A DNA stretch of 58,086 nt, from contig CAKXIK010000013.1 of assembly GCA_934875675.1 (NCBI GenBank), positions 1-58,086 on the forward strand. Direction: 5' to 3'. Position numbers and translations under genes: made by a program. This document shows, piece after piece, positions 25,301 to 34,766 of this stretch; the stretch's first letter is position 1; each line of letters starts with the position of its first letter. This DNA is from an uncultured bacterium (GTDB lineage: Bacteria; Bacillota; Clostridia; Oscillospirales; Acutalibacteraceae). The notes beneath the pieces were generated by a model. That model saw only the letters and a list, made by a program, of their open reading frames with translations. It was not told the DNA's origin and ran no database searches.

Positions 25301-26758
25301 TCAAGTATTACGTTTTCCTAAGACCTGTCCGATCATTTGTTTGATTTCCTTACGTTTGAAAATTCCAATCACAATAGCAGCCGTCATACAAACTCCCAAC
25401 ACGCTGAGCCGGAGTACTGTATGGTTTACCAATGCCAAACAGATTCCTGCAAATATCGAAACCCCCGCTGCACAAAATAACAAATTTTTCATATCAAACA
25501 GAAAATGCCCTAGAATCTTACGGGCAATGAACAGGTGAAAGAAAAAGTACAATACATAACACGCAACCGTGGTATAGGCCGCCGCAATATAGCCGTAAAG
25601 CGGAATAAAGATTGCATTGAGTCCTACATTCGCCGCGGCCGCACAGACCGTTCCGATTGCAATTAGCTTCGTTTTTTTATGATAATACTCTACTGCCGCA
25701 GGCAGATAGTACAAAAACGCAAAATACATGCCCAGCACAATGGGAATCACACTGTATTTGCTTTCCGCATACTTGGCACTCCCCATGATCAAAACAATTT
25801 CCGGACAAACCAGCATCAGCATAGCTACAAGAACTGACATCAGGAGAACATACCAACGGGTTTTCTGACGAATGCCATCTTCATCCCCTATGGCCATTTT
25901 TTCATAAAACCAAGGTGTCCACGCAGTGTCCATAGACGTGGAAAGCACCTGATAGAGAATAGCAATGTTAAATGCAAAGCTATAAATACCGGCCTTAGTT
26001 TCACCAATACTGTTTAAGATCATAATTCGGTCAAACTGAGAAAGCAAAATCTGCGAAAGTGCGTGCGGAATCAACGGCAAACTGAACTTAAGACCATATT
26101 TCCAGTACTCTTTGGAAATACACGGTGCCGAGGAACGAAACATGCGCACAAAAATATACACCGAAATTAACAACAAGGGCACCACACTGCCCAGCGTGCG
26201 AGCAACATAGCCATCTGTAGGGAGTGCGTTCGAAATCAAAAAGATAGAAAGCAAAATGCTGCTCAAAGAATAAAAGAATGAGATACCCAGATATTCTTTG
26301 TATCGGTATTCAATGGCAAGTGCTGCATTGTAGAACGAAAGCATCGCATTGCCAAAGCTTTCTGCCACCATTAACACCGCCATACCACCGCCGAGGGCAG
26401 CTATGGCACCAAGCCGAGAGGAAAATGCTACACTAAGAATACCCACAATCACTGTGTTCAAAAGAATCAACAGCGCAATCGATGAACAATATCGGTTCAA
26501 CTTTTCGGGAAAGTCATATTTTGCGTTCTTGACGCTTGCATTCAATGCCAGGCTGAGAAAAATGGTCAGAATAGATGCATAGGAAAGAAATGTATTATAA
26601 AGTCCGTAATCTTCCTGCGTCATAATCCGTGAAAAAATCGGAATCGCCAGAAAACTGATTCCCTTAATCATCATGTTCCCGACGGTATAACCCACACCGG
26701 CTTTGGCAGCATTGTTACCAGAAAGTACTGTTTCTTTGCTTTTCTTAAATAAGTTCAC
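25301..26758 (-). CDS. Oligosaccharide flippase (Wzx-like, MOP superfamily)
   Basis: A 485-aa membrane protein with about 12-14 helices and the polysaccharide-export arrangement of the Wzx/RfbX group. The N-terminus has the usual short cytoplasmic lead, then GVGYTVGNMMIKGISFLAIP and the IFSRIMTQEDYGLYNTF motif typical of these flippases. It should move the undecaprenyl-linked repeat unit across the membrane. It lies between the WbsX-like gene and the CDP-alcohol module, and the Wzy-type polymerase is upstream on the same transcript, giving a complete Wzx/Wzy system. Confidence 0.9.
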   Translation of the reverse strand: MNLFKKSKETVLSGNNAAKAGVGYTVGNMMIKGISFLAIPIFSRIMTQEDYGLYNTFLSYASILTIFLSLALNASVKNAKYDFPEKLNRYCSSIALLILLNTVIVGILSVAFSSRLGAIAALGGGMAVLMVAESFGNAMLSFYNAALAIEYRYKEYLGISFFYSLSSILLSIFLISNALPTDGYVARTLGSVVPLLLISVYIFVRMFRSSAPCISKEYWKYGLKFSLPLIPHALSQILLSQFDRIMILNSIGETKAGIYSFAFNIAILYQVLSTSMDTAWTPWFYEKMAIGDEDGIRQKTRWYVLLMSVLVAMLMLVCPEIVLIMGSAKYAESKYSVIPIVLGMYFAFLYYLPAAVEYYHKKTKLIAIGTVCAAAANVGLNAIFIPLYGYIAAAYTTVACYVLYFFFHLFIARKILGHFLFDMKNLLFCAAGVSIFAGICLALVNHTVLRLSVLGVCMTAAIVIGIFKRKEIKQMIGQVLGKRNT

Positions 26759-26823
26759 GTCATATCCTCACTTTAAAACGGAACCCGGCAGCCGATTATT
26801 TCACTAATCAGCGCCGGATATCC

Positions 26824-27954
26824 TTACTCTTCAGCTTCCGGAAATTCTCCGTTAGCCTTCAGAGCATTGCGTAACGCTTCCAGATACCCGCAGCCAAATT
26901 TTTCATCCGGCTCCATATATCCACCTTCCGCCCATTCGTTCCACGCAAAAAGAAAAAGCATATCTTTATGATAGACTTCTTTTGTGCGGCGAATCTGCTC
27001 TGTCATATACTTTTGAAATTTTTCAGGTGAGGCACCAACAAAAACACTGCCTTTTTCGTGGCGGCGCGGTGTATTATCCCAATCCACAAAAGCACCCGGA
27101 ACACACTTGTTATCTGCCGGACTATGATCCAGGACACCCTGCCATACAGCATCGTAATCTCGTTTAATGAGTCCCTGCGGGCGCACCTGTTCCAGATTGA
27201 TTCCAATCTTATCAAACAGCTTGACCATTTTTCGTTTGACAGCACGAAGAAATTGATGATTCTCGCGCGTCATATCATAAACTGAATAATTCGGCTGATA
27301 TTCAATATTATAAGCAAACCGGCTATCGTCTTTATCCTTTTGAATATCAAAATTGATCTGCTGGTATGCAAAATCAAGGCCGGGCAGACCATTTGTCCGG
27401 GCAAGTTCCTGCCAGCAATCAAGCATATCATTCAGGCATTCAATCAAATCGGGACGATACAGAATCACGAGAGGTTTTCCGTCATTTGTAATATAGCGCG
27501 GATCCTTTAAAAGCGGAAGAAGATAATTGAAATGCTCCTCCCACTCCTTGCGTTCTCCATAGCGCTGGGCAATTAATATTTTGTCTTGTTTCGAAACCCA
27601 CGCTTGAGTCCAATGTTCATTAGCCCAGCAGATGCAGAACGGAAGATTCAGCGAAGAATCGTTTAGATATTGTTCAACGGGCTTTTGCAGCAGCATATGG
27701 CCGTCAAACCAGTAATGATAAAAACAAAATCCGTAAACGCCGTATTTCTTTGCCAGATCGACCTGCCATTTCATGACCGAGGAATCAAGCAGATTATAAT
27801 AATTCTCGTTCTGCGGCACGCGGGGCTGGTAATGTCCTTCAAAAAGCGGATTTGCCTTTTTTACATTGACCCACTCGGTAAAGCCTTCGCCCCACCATTC
27901 ATTATTTTCCGGAATAGCATGAAACTGCGGAAGATAAAAAGCAATTGTCCTCAT
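26824..27954 (-). CDS. GH99-like WbsX-family glycan-processing protein
   Basis: A 376-aa protein of the WbsX group (GH99-like fold) found in O-antigen and capsule loci. Typical sequences are AFYLPQFHAIPENNEWWGEG near the N-terminus, FCFYHYWFDG, CWANEHWTQAW and a C-terminal LFAWNEWAEGGYMEPD. No signal peptide is seen. The family is often annotated as glycosyltransferase, but the fold is that of an endo-glycosidase and the activity is uncertain. It is 12 bases downstream of the GT2 gene and so is part of the same operon. Confidence 0.88.
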   Translation of the reverse strand: MRTIAFYLPQFHAIPENNEWWGEGFTEWVNVKKANPLFEGHYQPRVPQNENYYNLLDSSVMKWQVDLAKKYGVYGFCFYHYWFDGHMLLQKPVEQYLNDSSLNLPFCICWANEHWTQAWVSKQDKILIAQRYGERKEWEEHFNYLLPLLKDPRYITNDGKPLVILYRPDLIECLNDMLDCWQELARTNGLPGLDFAYQQINFDIQKDKDDSRFAYNIEYQPNYSVYDMTRENHQFLRAVKRKMVKLFDKIGINLEQVRPQGLIKRDYDAVWQGVLDHSPADNKCVPGAFVDWDNTPRRHEKGSVFVGASPEKFQKYMTEQIRRTKEVYHKDMLFLFAWNEWAEGGYMEPDEKFGCGYLEALRNALKANGEFPEAEE

Positions 27955-27966
27955 TGGTATGACACC

Positions 27967-28959
27967 TCAATTTTTATGGTTTGTCAATCGCACATAACCG
28001 CGCAGCATATGATAATACAGCCACGATGACGTGCCAAACAGTCTGGATGACCACGAAATACTTTTTTGGGGATAGGAGTACAGTTTTTTCAATTCTTTCT
28101 TCATTTCAAAATGACTGCAATACTGCTGAAATTCAGAATATGACGCAAGGCGTCTGGCGGCCTGCCATAGGATTGACCAGTGATGTCTTGCCACTGCATA
28201 TCTGCAAAACTCATCGCTGAATTCCGGCGCATTTTCACGCATGACCGGTTCCAGCTTTCTCATGAGTTCAATTGCCTGCAAACGGTTTAAGTCCATCTTT
28301 CGGTTCATGGCAGAAACCGGATTGTCATAATAGTAATAAATCGCACATGGAAGTACCGCAAGGGCATCCTCTTGTGCAAAAAGCTGCCAAAGAAAATAGA
28401 CATCTTCACTGTAACGATAACCCACCGGAAACTTTAACCCATATTGTTCAAGGCACTTGCGGGAGAAGATTCCTGCGCAAATCGAAAAACGAATTCCTCT
28501 GTACAAAAATTCACGCAAAAAATCATTTTTTGACACGACAATCGGTTCTGCGCCGCTTCGGTCCTGTAACTCGGCAAGCTCTCTTGTAATATACCCCATT
28601 GCAACATTTTTTTTAGTGCTGCAGACCGCTTGAAAAAGCAATTCCAGATAATCCTTCGAAATTCTGTCATCTACATCGACAAAACAAACATAGTCTCCGC
28701 TCGCTTGGGACAATCCACAGTTGCGGGCAGCGCTAACTCCTGCGTTTTTCTGATGTGTAACCAAAACGCGGAACGGAAGGGTCTGTTCACAGATTTGCTC
28801 AAGCTTTTCTGCTGTTTCATCGGTTGAACCGTCATCCACAAAGAGAACTTCAAAGTCCGTGAGCGTCTGCACACAAAGACAATCCATCAGATTTTGAAGA
28901 TGCTTCCCCCCGTTATAAACGGGAATGATGACGCTTATCATCGTCTTTTTGTCATGCAT
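27967..28959 (-). CDS. Family 2 glycosyltransferase
   Basis: A 330-aa GT-A fold transferase. The N-terminal SVIIPVYNGGKHL, the nucleotide-binding FVDDGSTDET and the metal-binding VDVDD are all visible. The ATG overlaps the last eight bases of the polymerase gene, so translation is probably coupled. It should add one sugar to the lipid-linked repeat unit; donor and linkage cannot be read from the sequence. The C-terminal 120 residues have no recognisable catalytic motif. Confidence 0.9.
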   Translation of the reverse strand: MHDKKTMISVIIPVYNGGKHLQNLMDCLCVQTLTDFEVLFVDDGSTDETAEKLEQICEQTLPFRVLVTHQKNAGVSAARNCGLSQASGDYVCFVDVDDRISKDYLELLFQAVCSTKKNVAMGYITRELAELQDRSGAEPIVVSKNDFLREFLYRGIRFSICAGIFSRKCLEQYGLKFPVGYRYSEDVYFLWQLFAQEDALAVLPCAIYYYYDNPVSAMNRKMDLNRLQAIELMRKLEPVMRENAPEFSDEFCRYAVARHHWSILWQAARRLASYSEFQQYCSHFEMKKELKKLYSYPQKSISWSSRLFGTSSWLYYHMLRGYVRLTNHKN

Positions 28960-30496
28960 GTTTCGTGCACACTTTCTTCATTGCATCCAGCATATTATTG
29001 ATCGAAAAAGATTTCTTGTCTGCCAAAGTAATCTCATTAATTCTTGATGTGTAACCCAGTATAATCCAAAAATACAAGCATACCGCCAAATTACAAAATG
29101 TAATTGTGCCGAAAAACAGCGAAATGAAAAACACGTGAACTGCGAGGAATGCAACCATAATGCCATATCCAAAGGAAGTGTTCAAAGAATGATCCTGTAA
29201 ACTGTGTCCGAAAAGCACGCGCAACGTCTGAATGATCTGAAAGATCAGAAAAAATAACATCAGAAACAATCCCAACAATCCTGCGGCTGTTGCAATATCC
29301 ACATATGCATTATGATAGGTCGGAATTCCGTTCGTCCAGTTGTTCTCAAAATATTCAGTATGCCCGTATTCCAGTGAAGAAGCAGCCAAATTTCCCGTTG
29401 TGAATCCCAGAATAGGAGAGTGTGGAATTACCTGAAAAGCAACTTTCCACAGCTCATCACGCGGATAAAAGAAAGATGGTAAACGGTTAATTTCATCGCG
29501 AGAAAGAGTTACATCTGCATCGAGTGCAAGATTGCTGCTAATTTCTTGCTCGATTTCTTCAAGACTCTTGTCCTCGTCATAACCTTGCATTTTATCTGCA
29601 TTGAGCAAGATGCTATGAATCTCTTGCTTTTCAACAATATATACCATTGCTTTTTTTGTAATCTGCCCCACAGCAACGACTGTACCTGTTACCAAGAGCA
29701 TCGCTGCGAGTGATGCAAAAACCTGCTTTGCACGCTTAAAACTATTACGCCAAAACTGAAGACAAGCAGCAAAAACAGCAATAGCCGTAAAAAGATAGAT
29801 ACCATATACATATGTCCTGGTTAAAGTCGTCTGGATACAGAGAAACCCCACAACATAGGTAATGATATAAAAAATTTTTCCGGTCCGCTTATTTGCGGCA
29901 AAGAAAAAATTCCACATTGCTGCTATGCATCCAATGAACATGGTGCTTGCACAGGGAATCGGATTGTTAAAAATACCAGAATTGCGCCCATTGACAATGC
30001 CCATAGACCAATATTTATTTAAGCCCTCCGGATCAGGCATTACTACTGCAATCTTCGCAAAAAAACAGATCAGGCTTAACACCCCAGCAACCAGCATGAC
30101 AACCGTAATCGGAAAATTAATTGAATGCAATTCTCGAAACAAAGAGGGAATATCCTTTTTTTCTCGGCGATCAATTGCAAACAACAGGAAAAATTGAATA
30201 ATCGCCCAGAAAAAAACATTTAACGTGGAAATCAAATCTTCTTTCGCATAAAAAAGCAGTGTGACCACATATCCGAGCGTAAAGAAGAGTAATATAACGC
30301 TACCCGCAGATTTTGTAAAATTCTTGTGGCTGAATAAGTCATGCAACAAAATGACCGCACCCCACAGAAGAAGTACTGCGCTGATTATTTGGGGGAAAAA
30401 ACAAAATACAATGGAAGGCACCAATATAAAAGCACATACGCAAACCGCCTTATACAACGTTGTATTAAAAATAAAATTCAATAGTTTAGTTTTCAT
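28952..30496 (-). CDS. O-antigen ligase / Wzy-type polymerase family membrane protein
   Basis: A 514-aa protein with about 12 hydrophobic segments and a large extracytoplasmic loop (about residues 300-390) ahead of TYHNAYVDIATAAGLLGLF, the Wzy_C-type signature. Such proteins polymerise or ligate lipid-linked repeat units outside the membrane. It overlaps the GT4 gene by four bases (ATGA) and the GT2 gene by eight. With the flippase downstream it forms the polymerase half of a Wzx/Wzy pair. Confidence 0.85.
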   Translation of the reverse strand: MKTKLLNFIFNTTLYKAVCVCAFILVPSIVFCFFPQIISAVLLLWGAVILLHDLFSHKNFTKSAGSVILLFFTLGYVVTLLFYAKEDLISTLNVFFWAIIQFFLLFAIDRREKKDIPSLFRELHSINFPITVVMLVAGVLSLICFFAKIAVVMPDPEGLNKYWSMGIVNGRNSGIFNNPIPCASTMFIGCIAAMWNFFFAANKRTGKIFYIITYVVGFLCIQTTLTRTYVYGIYLFTAIAVFAACLQFWRNSFKRAKQVFASLAAMLLVTGTVVAVGQITKKAMVYIVEKQEIHSILLNADKMQGYDEDKSLEEIEQEISSNLALDADVTLSRDEINRLPSFFYPRDELWKVAFQVIPHSPILGFTTGNLAASSLEYGHTEYFENNWTNGIPTYHNAYVDIATAAGLLGLFLMLFFLIFQIIQTLRVLFGHSLQDHSLNTSFGYGIMVAFLAVHVFFISLFFGTITFCNLAVCLYFWIILGYTSRINEITLADKKSFSINNMLDAMKKVCTKHA

Positions 30497-31638
30497 TGGA
30501 ATAAACCCTCCATTTGTTTTTCAAGTTCTGTAGAAACTGCCTCTTCCGAAAACAATTCACAAAACATTTTAAGCGTATTTTCACGCATCTTCTGGTTTTC
30601 ATCGGGAGATGCTCCCGCGGCCTGAATCGCCGTGCGGCGGATATTCTCTTGGCAAACATTCAGCCCGATTGCGTTGCGCTCAACCAGCTCGTGTGTATCT
30701 CCGCCAATTGTGTTCAAAATCGGCAGACCACCGGCAAAATAGTCAAGCGACTTCATGGTCAACCCGACACAGACCGAAGATTTCATGATATTGATGCCAA
30801 AGCTGCATGCATCGAAAATTCTTTGTTTTTCGGCGGTATCATAAAGCTTGCCGTGAAACACCACCTGCGCCCCGGCACGCTTCGCAGAGTCAATCAGCGC
30901 GTCCCGTGATTCTCCGTCGCCGATGATGTGAAGCGTAACCGGGCGAAGCGTTGCAATTTCGCCAAGCAAGGCAGTAATCGTTGGAATATCGATAATGTTA
31001 TTGATGGAACCAAGATAGCAAAGATTCAATTCTTGAGAGGACGGGGCAACAGGAGTTCCCTCACAGGTAACGCCCGGTCTGCAAAGGTACAGCACGCCGG
31101 TGGGTTTGTCCGCCAGCTGCTTCTGCAGCACTGTCTGGTAAAGTCTGCATTCCGTTGTGATCAGATCCGCGGCACCCAGCCCCTGGTCACGCACCCTGCG
31201 CCACAGCGCAAACGGGGCCGCCAACAGTTTTTTCGCCCGGCCGCTGGGAAAAGTTTCCGGCCAAAGGTCATAGAGATCCAGAATCAGCCGAACTTCCGGA
31301 TGCTTTTTTTTATATTTCGCCGCCTGCTTTGCCATACTGTTGGGGGGAACCATAACAAATAAAAAATCAGGTTCGAGCTTCTCCACACAAGCAAACGCAT
31401 CTCGTGCAAAACAACGATGTGAGTGCAACCGCTTAAAAGAAAGATTCTTGTAATACGGCTTCGTGGAGATTTGAATACAGTTCGATCCTGAAAATTGGAA
31501 ATATTTTTTTTCAATATGATCATAATCAGACAGAATATAAGTGCAATCATATCCACAATCACGCAGATACTCCATCACCAAACGGACTCTTTGATCATAA
31601 TAATGAAAGCAGCTGATGCAAACCGCCTTTTGATTCAT
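30493..31638 (-). CDS. Family 4 (GT-B) glycosyltransferase
   Basis: A 381-aa GT-B fold transferase. The C-terminal half contains the donor-binding region VCVGLTMKSLDYFAGGLPI followed by a conserved HELVERNAIG. The N-terminus (HYYDQRVR) resembles the acceptor side of GT4 enzymes. The ATG at 31638 lies after ACGGAG; a TTG three codons earlier is less likely. It is the first gene after the strong promoter at 31725-31753, so it heads the polysaccharide operon. The sugar it transfers is unknown. Confidence 0.87.
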   Translation of the reverse strand: MNQKAVCISCFHYYDQRVRLVMEYLRDCGYDCTYILSDYDHIEKKYFQFSGSNCIQISTKPYYKNLSFKRLHSHRCFARDAFACVEKLEPDFLFVMVPPNSMAKQAAKYKKKHPEVRLILDLYDLWPETFPSGRAKKLLAAPFALWRRVRDQGLGAADLITTECRLYQTVLQKQLADKPTGVLYLCRPGVTCEGTPVAPSSQELNLCYLGSINNIIDIPTITALLGEIATLRPVTLHIIGDGESRDALIDSAKRAGAQVVFHGKLYDTAEKQRIFDACSFGINIMKSSVCVGLTMKSLDYFAGGLPILNTIGGDTHELVERNAIGLNVCQENIRRTAIQAAGASPDENQKMRENTLKMFCELFSEEAVSTELEKQMEGLFQ

Positions 31639-31724
31639 GAAACACAACTCCGTTAATTCTTGTCGCCTTCATTGAAAGGCATACCTGTATTTTTTACTAC
31701 ACACAACTAAAACATATTTATTTT

Positions 31725-31753
31725 ATTATAACATATTCGATATGCATTTTCAA
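31725..31753 (-). promoter_or_regulatory. Promoter of the polysaccharide operon
   Basis: On the minus strand TTGAAA (31753-31748), 17-base spacer, TATAAT (31730-31725). It lies about 87 bases before the GT4 start. No other promoter of this quality was noticed before gtrA, so up to 13 genes may depend on it. Confidence 0.8.
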
Positions 31754-31835
31754 TCATCCTACTATTTTCTAGTTGTACATCTAAAAATACCCGTACAATT
31801 TTTGTTTTTTTGAGAAAGATCATTGCAAACCAGGA

Positions 31836-32684
31836 TTATTTTTCCGTCTTTTGAACTGATTCTTCAAAATCACAGGTCTGATATGCCGCAAGATCTTGCG
31901 ACAGTGTCTGATCATAGGTCAGGCTTCCAAACACTTTCTGTAACGTCCCCACTTTTGGCAGAAAAACTTTGATTGCCCCGTTAAAGACCTTGGTCAGATG
32001 CATGTTTTTGCCTGAACATTCGGCAATTTTTGCAACCAACTGTGCGGAAGAAACATACTCAGCATTCTGCGGAAAGAAAGTGCCGCATTTCGGCGCATCG
32101 ATCAAATGACGCACAAATTCACAAAGCGTATCCACAAAAATCATGCTGCGTTCATTAGAGAAGTTCGGAAAGAACGGAAGCTTTTTTGCAAGGGTCTGAA
32201 GTCGGGGATAATTTCCGCGGCAGCCCTTTCCATAAACCATCGGGGGACGTAAAACAGAAATGCAAAATGTGGAATCCGATAATTGCTGCAATTTTTTCTC
32301 TGCGTTGAGTTTGCTTCGTCCATAGGGTCCTGTTGGCACGCAAGGAGTCTCCGCCGTAATTCTGCCCGTTTTTAAGCCGTAAACACTCATGGAGCTGAGA
32401 AAAACAAAGTGACGAATCCCGTCATTTTTTGCTTTCTGTGCAGTCTGCACTGCCAAATCACAATTTACTTGCTGATATAAATCTGCATTCTCTTCTAATT
32501 CTTTTCTATGTGCTATTCCCGCAACATGAAACACTGCATCAAAACCTGAAAATGATTCCTGCTGCCAGTCTGGCTGCTGCATGTCAATCGTTTTGACTTC
32601 ATACTCACCGGGAAAACGGGCCAACCAGCGTTCAAAGCTTGTTCCGATATAGCTGCCGGCTCCTGTAATCAGGATTTTTTTCAT
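31836..32684 (-). CDS. NAD-dependent epimerase/dehydratase (WcaG/GalE-like SDR)
   Basis: A 282-aa extended short-chain dehydrogenase. It has the NAD-binding motif TGAGSYIG, FHVAGIAH, LSSMSVYG and the catalytic YGRSK. Such proteins epimerise or reduce nucleotide sugars, as in WbpV- or Gne-like enzymes of surface glycan loci. It has its own promoter (32777-32805) and is separated from the GT4 gene by the operon promoter, so it may be regulated apart from the cluster. The exact sugar is unknown. Confidence 0.88.
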   Translation of the reverse strand: MKKILITGAGSYIGTSFERWLARFPGEYEVKTIDMQQPDWQQESFSGFDAVFHVAGIAHRKELEENADLYQQVNCDLAVQTAQKAKNDGIRHFVFLSSMSVYGLKTGRITAETPCVPTGPYGRSKLNAEKKLQQLSDSTFCISVLRPPMVYGKGCRGNYPRLQTLAKKLPFFPNFSNERSMIFVDTLCEFVRHLIDAPKCGTFFPQNAEYVSSAQLVAKIAECSGKNMHLTKVFNGAIKVFLPKVGTLQKVFGSLTYDQTLSQDLAAYQTCDFEESVQKTEK

Positions 32685-32776
32685 TATAACATCATTCTCC
32701 CAACATTCGTAAAAACTACTATTTTGATTATGCGCGCATTTGCGGAATGTATAAAAACAAAGGTATTAATTTAGTC

Positions 32777-32805
32777 ATTATACCATACCAATATGTTTTT
32801 TTCAA
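32777..32805 (-). promoter_or_regulatory. Promoter of the SDR gene
   Basis: TTGAAA (32805-32800), 17-base spacer, TATAAT (32782-32777) on the minus strand, 92 bases before the ATG. It resembles the 31.74 kb promoter in starting with TTGAAAA and in its perfect -10. Confidence 0.75.
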
Positions 32806-32894
32806 CTTTTCACAATAAATTGACGCAAAACAAAAGCGCAAGGAAATAAGATGGCAATATTTTCGTTTAAAAAACTGCTTTCCTGTTCGATTTC

Positions 32895-32923
32895 TTTACA
32901 GCATGAAAAAAGCGTGATAAAAT
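32895..32923 (+). promoter_or_regulatory. Promoter of the O-antigen ligase gene
   Basis: TTTACA, 17-base spacer, TAAAAT, with the ATG at 32958 about 35 bases further on. It is divergent to the SDR promoter 90 bases away. Confidence 0.7.
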
Positions 32924-32957
32924 AAGGAAAATCTCCATTTGGAAAGGAAGTTCTGTT

Positions 32958-34658
32958 ATGACTGATTTCGTCGGATGCCGTGGCACCGATTCGACACCAA
33001 TACAGAGCCGTTCCGGCGCCAACGTTCCTGTTCAGGTACCATTTACCGCCAATAATGCTGTCAGCATCTTATTTATCCTTGCAGCTCTGGTGGCATTTCC
33101 TTTATGGTCAAAGAATTCGTATGATAAGCTGGCGCAGGACAAGCTCGATTTCTTTATTCCGATTGTCATTTCATTTCTCGTGCTTTCAGCGGTTGTGCTG
33201 TTGGTTCGGGTAATGATCCATCCGAGCAAAACGCTCCACCGCCCAGAAGCATTTACTGGCTCTGATGCAATGATGCTGTTGTTTTTTATTGCAGTAGTCG
33301 TTTCTTGGAAGTGTTCCAAATGGCCGGAGGAGGCATATTGGGGCTCTGATTACCGCCATCACGGGGTTGTGATTGTGGCAATGTACATTCTGGTTTACTT
33401 TTTGATTTCCCGTTTTGCCCGCCGGATTAATTGGGTTCCCGCTGTCTTTCTGTTGGGCGGCGGATTCCTTTTGTGGGTTGGGTTTCAAAACTTTTTAGGA
33501 AATGATCCTTTGAAATTTGCTTCGCATTCTTCGGTGAAAGCCTTTCAAACCGGTATCGCCACGCTGGGAAACCGAAATTTCTTCATGAGTTACGTCTGTA
33601 TGTACCTTGCACTGTCCAGCATCATGTTTCTAAAAAGCAAAAAAATTGTCTGGACTTTGTTTTATGGCACCGGCGTTTTCGTCGGTTTTTGTGCATTGAT
33701 CTACGGACGCAGCGACAGTGGATTTTTTGGTCTTGCAGTGCTTCTGCTTGTTTTGCCATTCTTTATTTCAAACTGGAAGCAGTTTGCCCATTTTGCATTC
33801 ATTCCGGGCTTGTTGTTCTTAGCCGGCAAGGCACTGCTGCTTGCGGTTTCTTCCAATGGAGGCAAAACAAAATTTTCTCTTGGTGGCTTTTCCGAAATAC
33901 TGATGAGCGGCATTTCCGGCTGGATTTTTTTGATTGTTTGCGCTGGCATTGCGGTCTTCTTCCTGATTCTTCACAAGGCAAAACCGGATGCATCCTTTCC
34001 ACGTGCACCAAAGGTAATTTGGGGCATTGTTCTGGCGGCAAGCGCCTTTGTCGTGATCATGACCGTAATTTATTTCAGCACGATTAATACAACTGCTAAT
34101 CTGGGCAAGCTGGAAAAATATCTGCGGTTTAACGATTCCTGGGGTTCTACCCGTGGATTTGCCTGGATTCGCGCAATCAGGGAATATGCGGATTATGATG
34201 CTCTCCAAAAGCTGTTTGGAACCGGAATCGACACTGCAAAACACCTATTCCTGCCAAAATATTATCAGGCAATGATCAAGCTCAGCGGACTGACATTTGA
34301 AAATGTTCACAATGAATATCTGCAGTATCTGGTGACGATTGGTTTGGTGGGCGCGGTTGGCTATATCGGCCTGATTGCCTCTGTGGTAACCCGTGCCTTC
34401 CGCCGCGCGAATAAATCAAAAGTATGTCTCGCTCTGGGCATGGCTGTTTTGTGTTATGCCGCACAGGGCGTGTTCAACATTACACAAACCATGACTACTC
34501 CGATTTTCTTCACCTTACTGGCTCTCGCTGAAGCATGCAGCCGAGAAGTAGATGCAAATCTGCGGTTGGCTCGTCGAGCACGGCCTGCAAAGCCAAGTGT
34601 CCCACCAGTCTCCGTGGAAATTGATTGCGGAGCGACGGATATTATGAACTTGAACTGA
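32958..34658 (+). CDS. O-antigen ligase family membrane protein (second Wzy/WaaL-type)
   Basis: A 566-aa protein with about 12 helices. After a 30-residue polar N-terminus, helices alternate with short loops, and the signature region FENVHNEYLQYLVTIGLVGA contains the conserved His of the Wzy_C domain. The ATG follows GGAAAGGAAG. It is divergent from the polysaccharide operon and unrelated in detail to the polymerase at 28952, so it may attach a different polymer or glycosylate proteins (inference). Its transcript ends in the complex hairpin at 34699-34765. Confidence 0.87.
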   Translation: MTDFVGCRGTDSTPIQSRSGANVPVQVPFTANNAVSILFILAALVAFPLWSKNSYDKLAQDKLDFFIPIVISFLVLSAVVLLVRVMIHPSKTLHRPEAFTGSDAMMLLFFIAVVVSWKCSKWPEEAYWGSDYRHHGVVIVAMYILVYFLISRFARRINWVPAVFLLGGGFLLWVGFQNFLGNDPLKFASHSSVKAFQTGIATLGNRNFFMSYVCMYLALSSIMFLKSKKIVWTLFYGTGVFVGFCALIYGRSDSGFFGLAVLLLVLPFFISNWKQFAHFAFIPGLLFLAGKALLLAVSSNGGKTKFSLGGFSEILMSGISGWIFLIVCAGIAVFFLILHKAKPDASFPRAPKVIWGIVLAASAFVVIMTVIYFSTINTTANLGKLEKYLRFNDSWGSTRGFAWIRAIREYADYDALQKLFGTGIDTAKHLFLPKYYQAMIKLSGLTFENVHNEYLQYLVTIGLVGAVGYIGLIASVVTRAFRRANKSKVCLALGMAVLCYAAQGVFNITQTMTTPIFFTLLALAEACSREVDANLRLARRARPAKPSVPPVSVEIDCGATDIMNLN

Positions 34659-34698
34659 ATTTCAGATTGTAGTTTTGCTTTGCTTTTAGTGTCCAATC

Positions 34699-34765
34699 GA
34701 CCACTTTTCTCATAGGATATTTTGCAGTTCTCTGCACTGATCCTTTTGAGAAAGGTGGTCTTTTT
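34699..34765 (+). terminator. Terminator hairpin that contains the next gene's ribosome site
   Basis: Three nested stems: GACCACTTTTCTCA with TGAGAAAGGTGGTC (one G-U pair), AGGAT with ATCCT, and TGCAG with CTGCA, followed by five T. The ribosome site GAAAGGTGG (34750-34758) of the lysozyme gene lies in the 3' arm, so read-through mRNA would hide it. Confidence 0.75.
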
Positions 34766-34766
34766 A

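Noticed and set aside
25277..25308. TTGATTTT...AAAATCAA hairpin at the end of the flippase gene
   Set aside because: The stem has almost no G or C and no T-run follows on the minus strand, so I do not call it a terminator.
31783..31815. TTGTAC...GTACAA inverted repeat with a T-rich tail
   Set aside because: It has the look of a plus-strand terminator, but no plus-strand gene ends there and the stem is only 6 bp.
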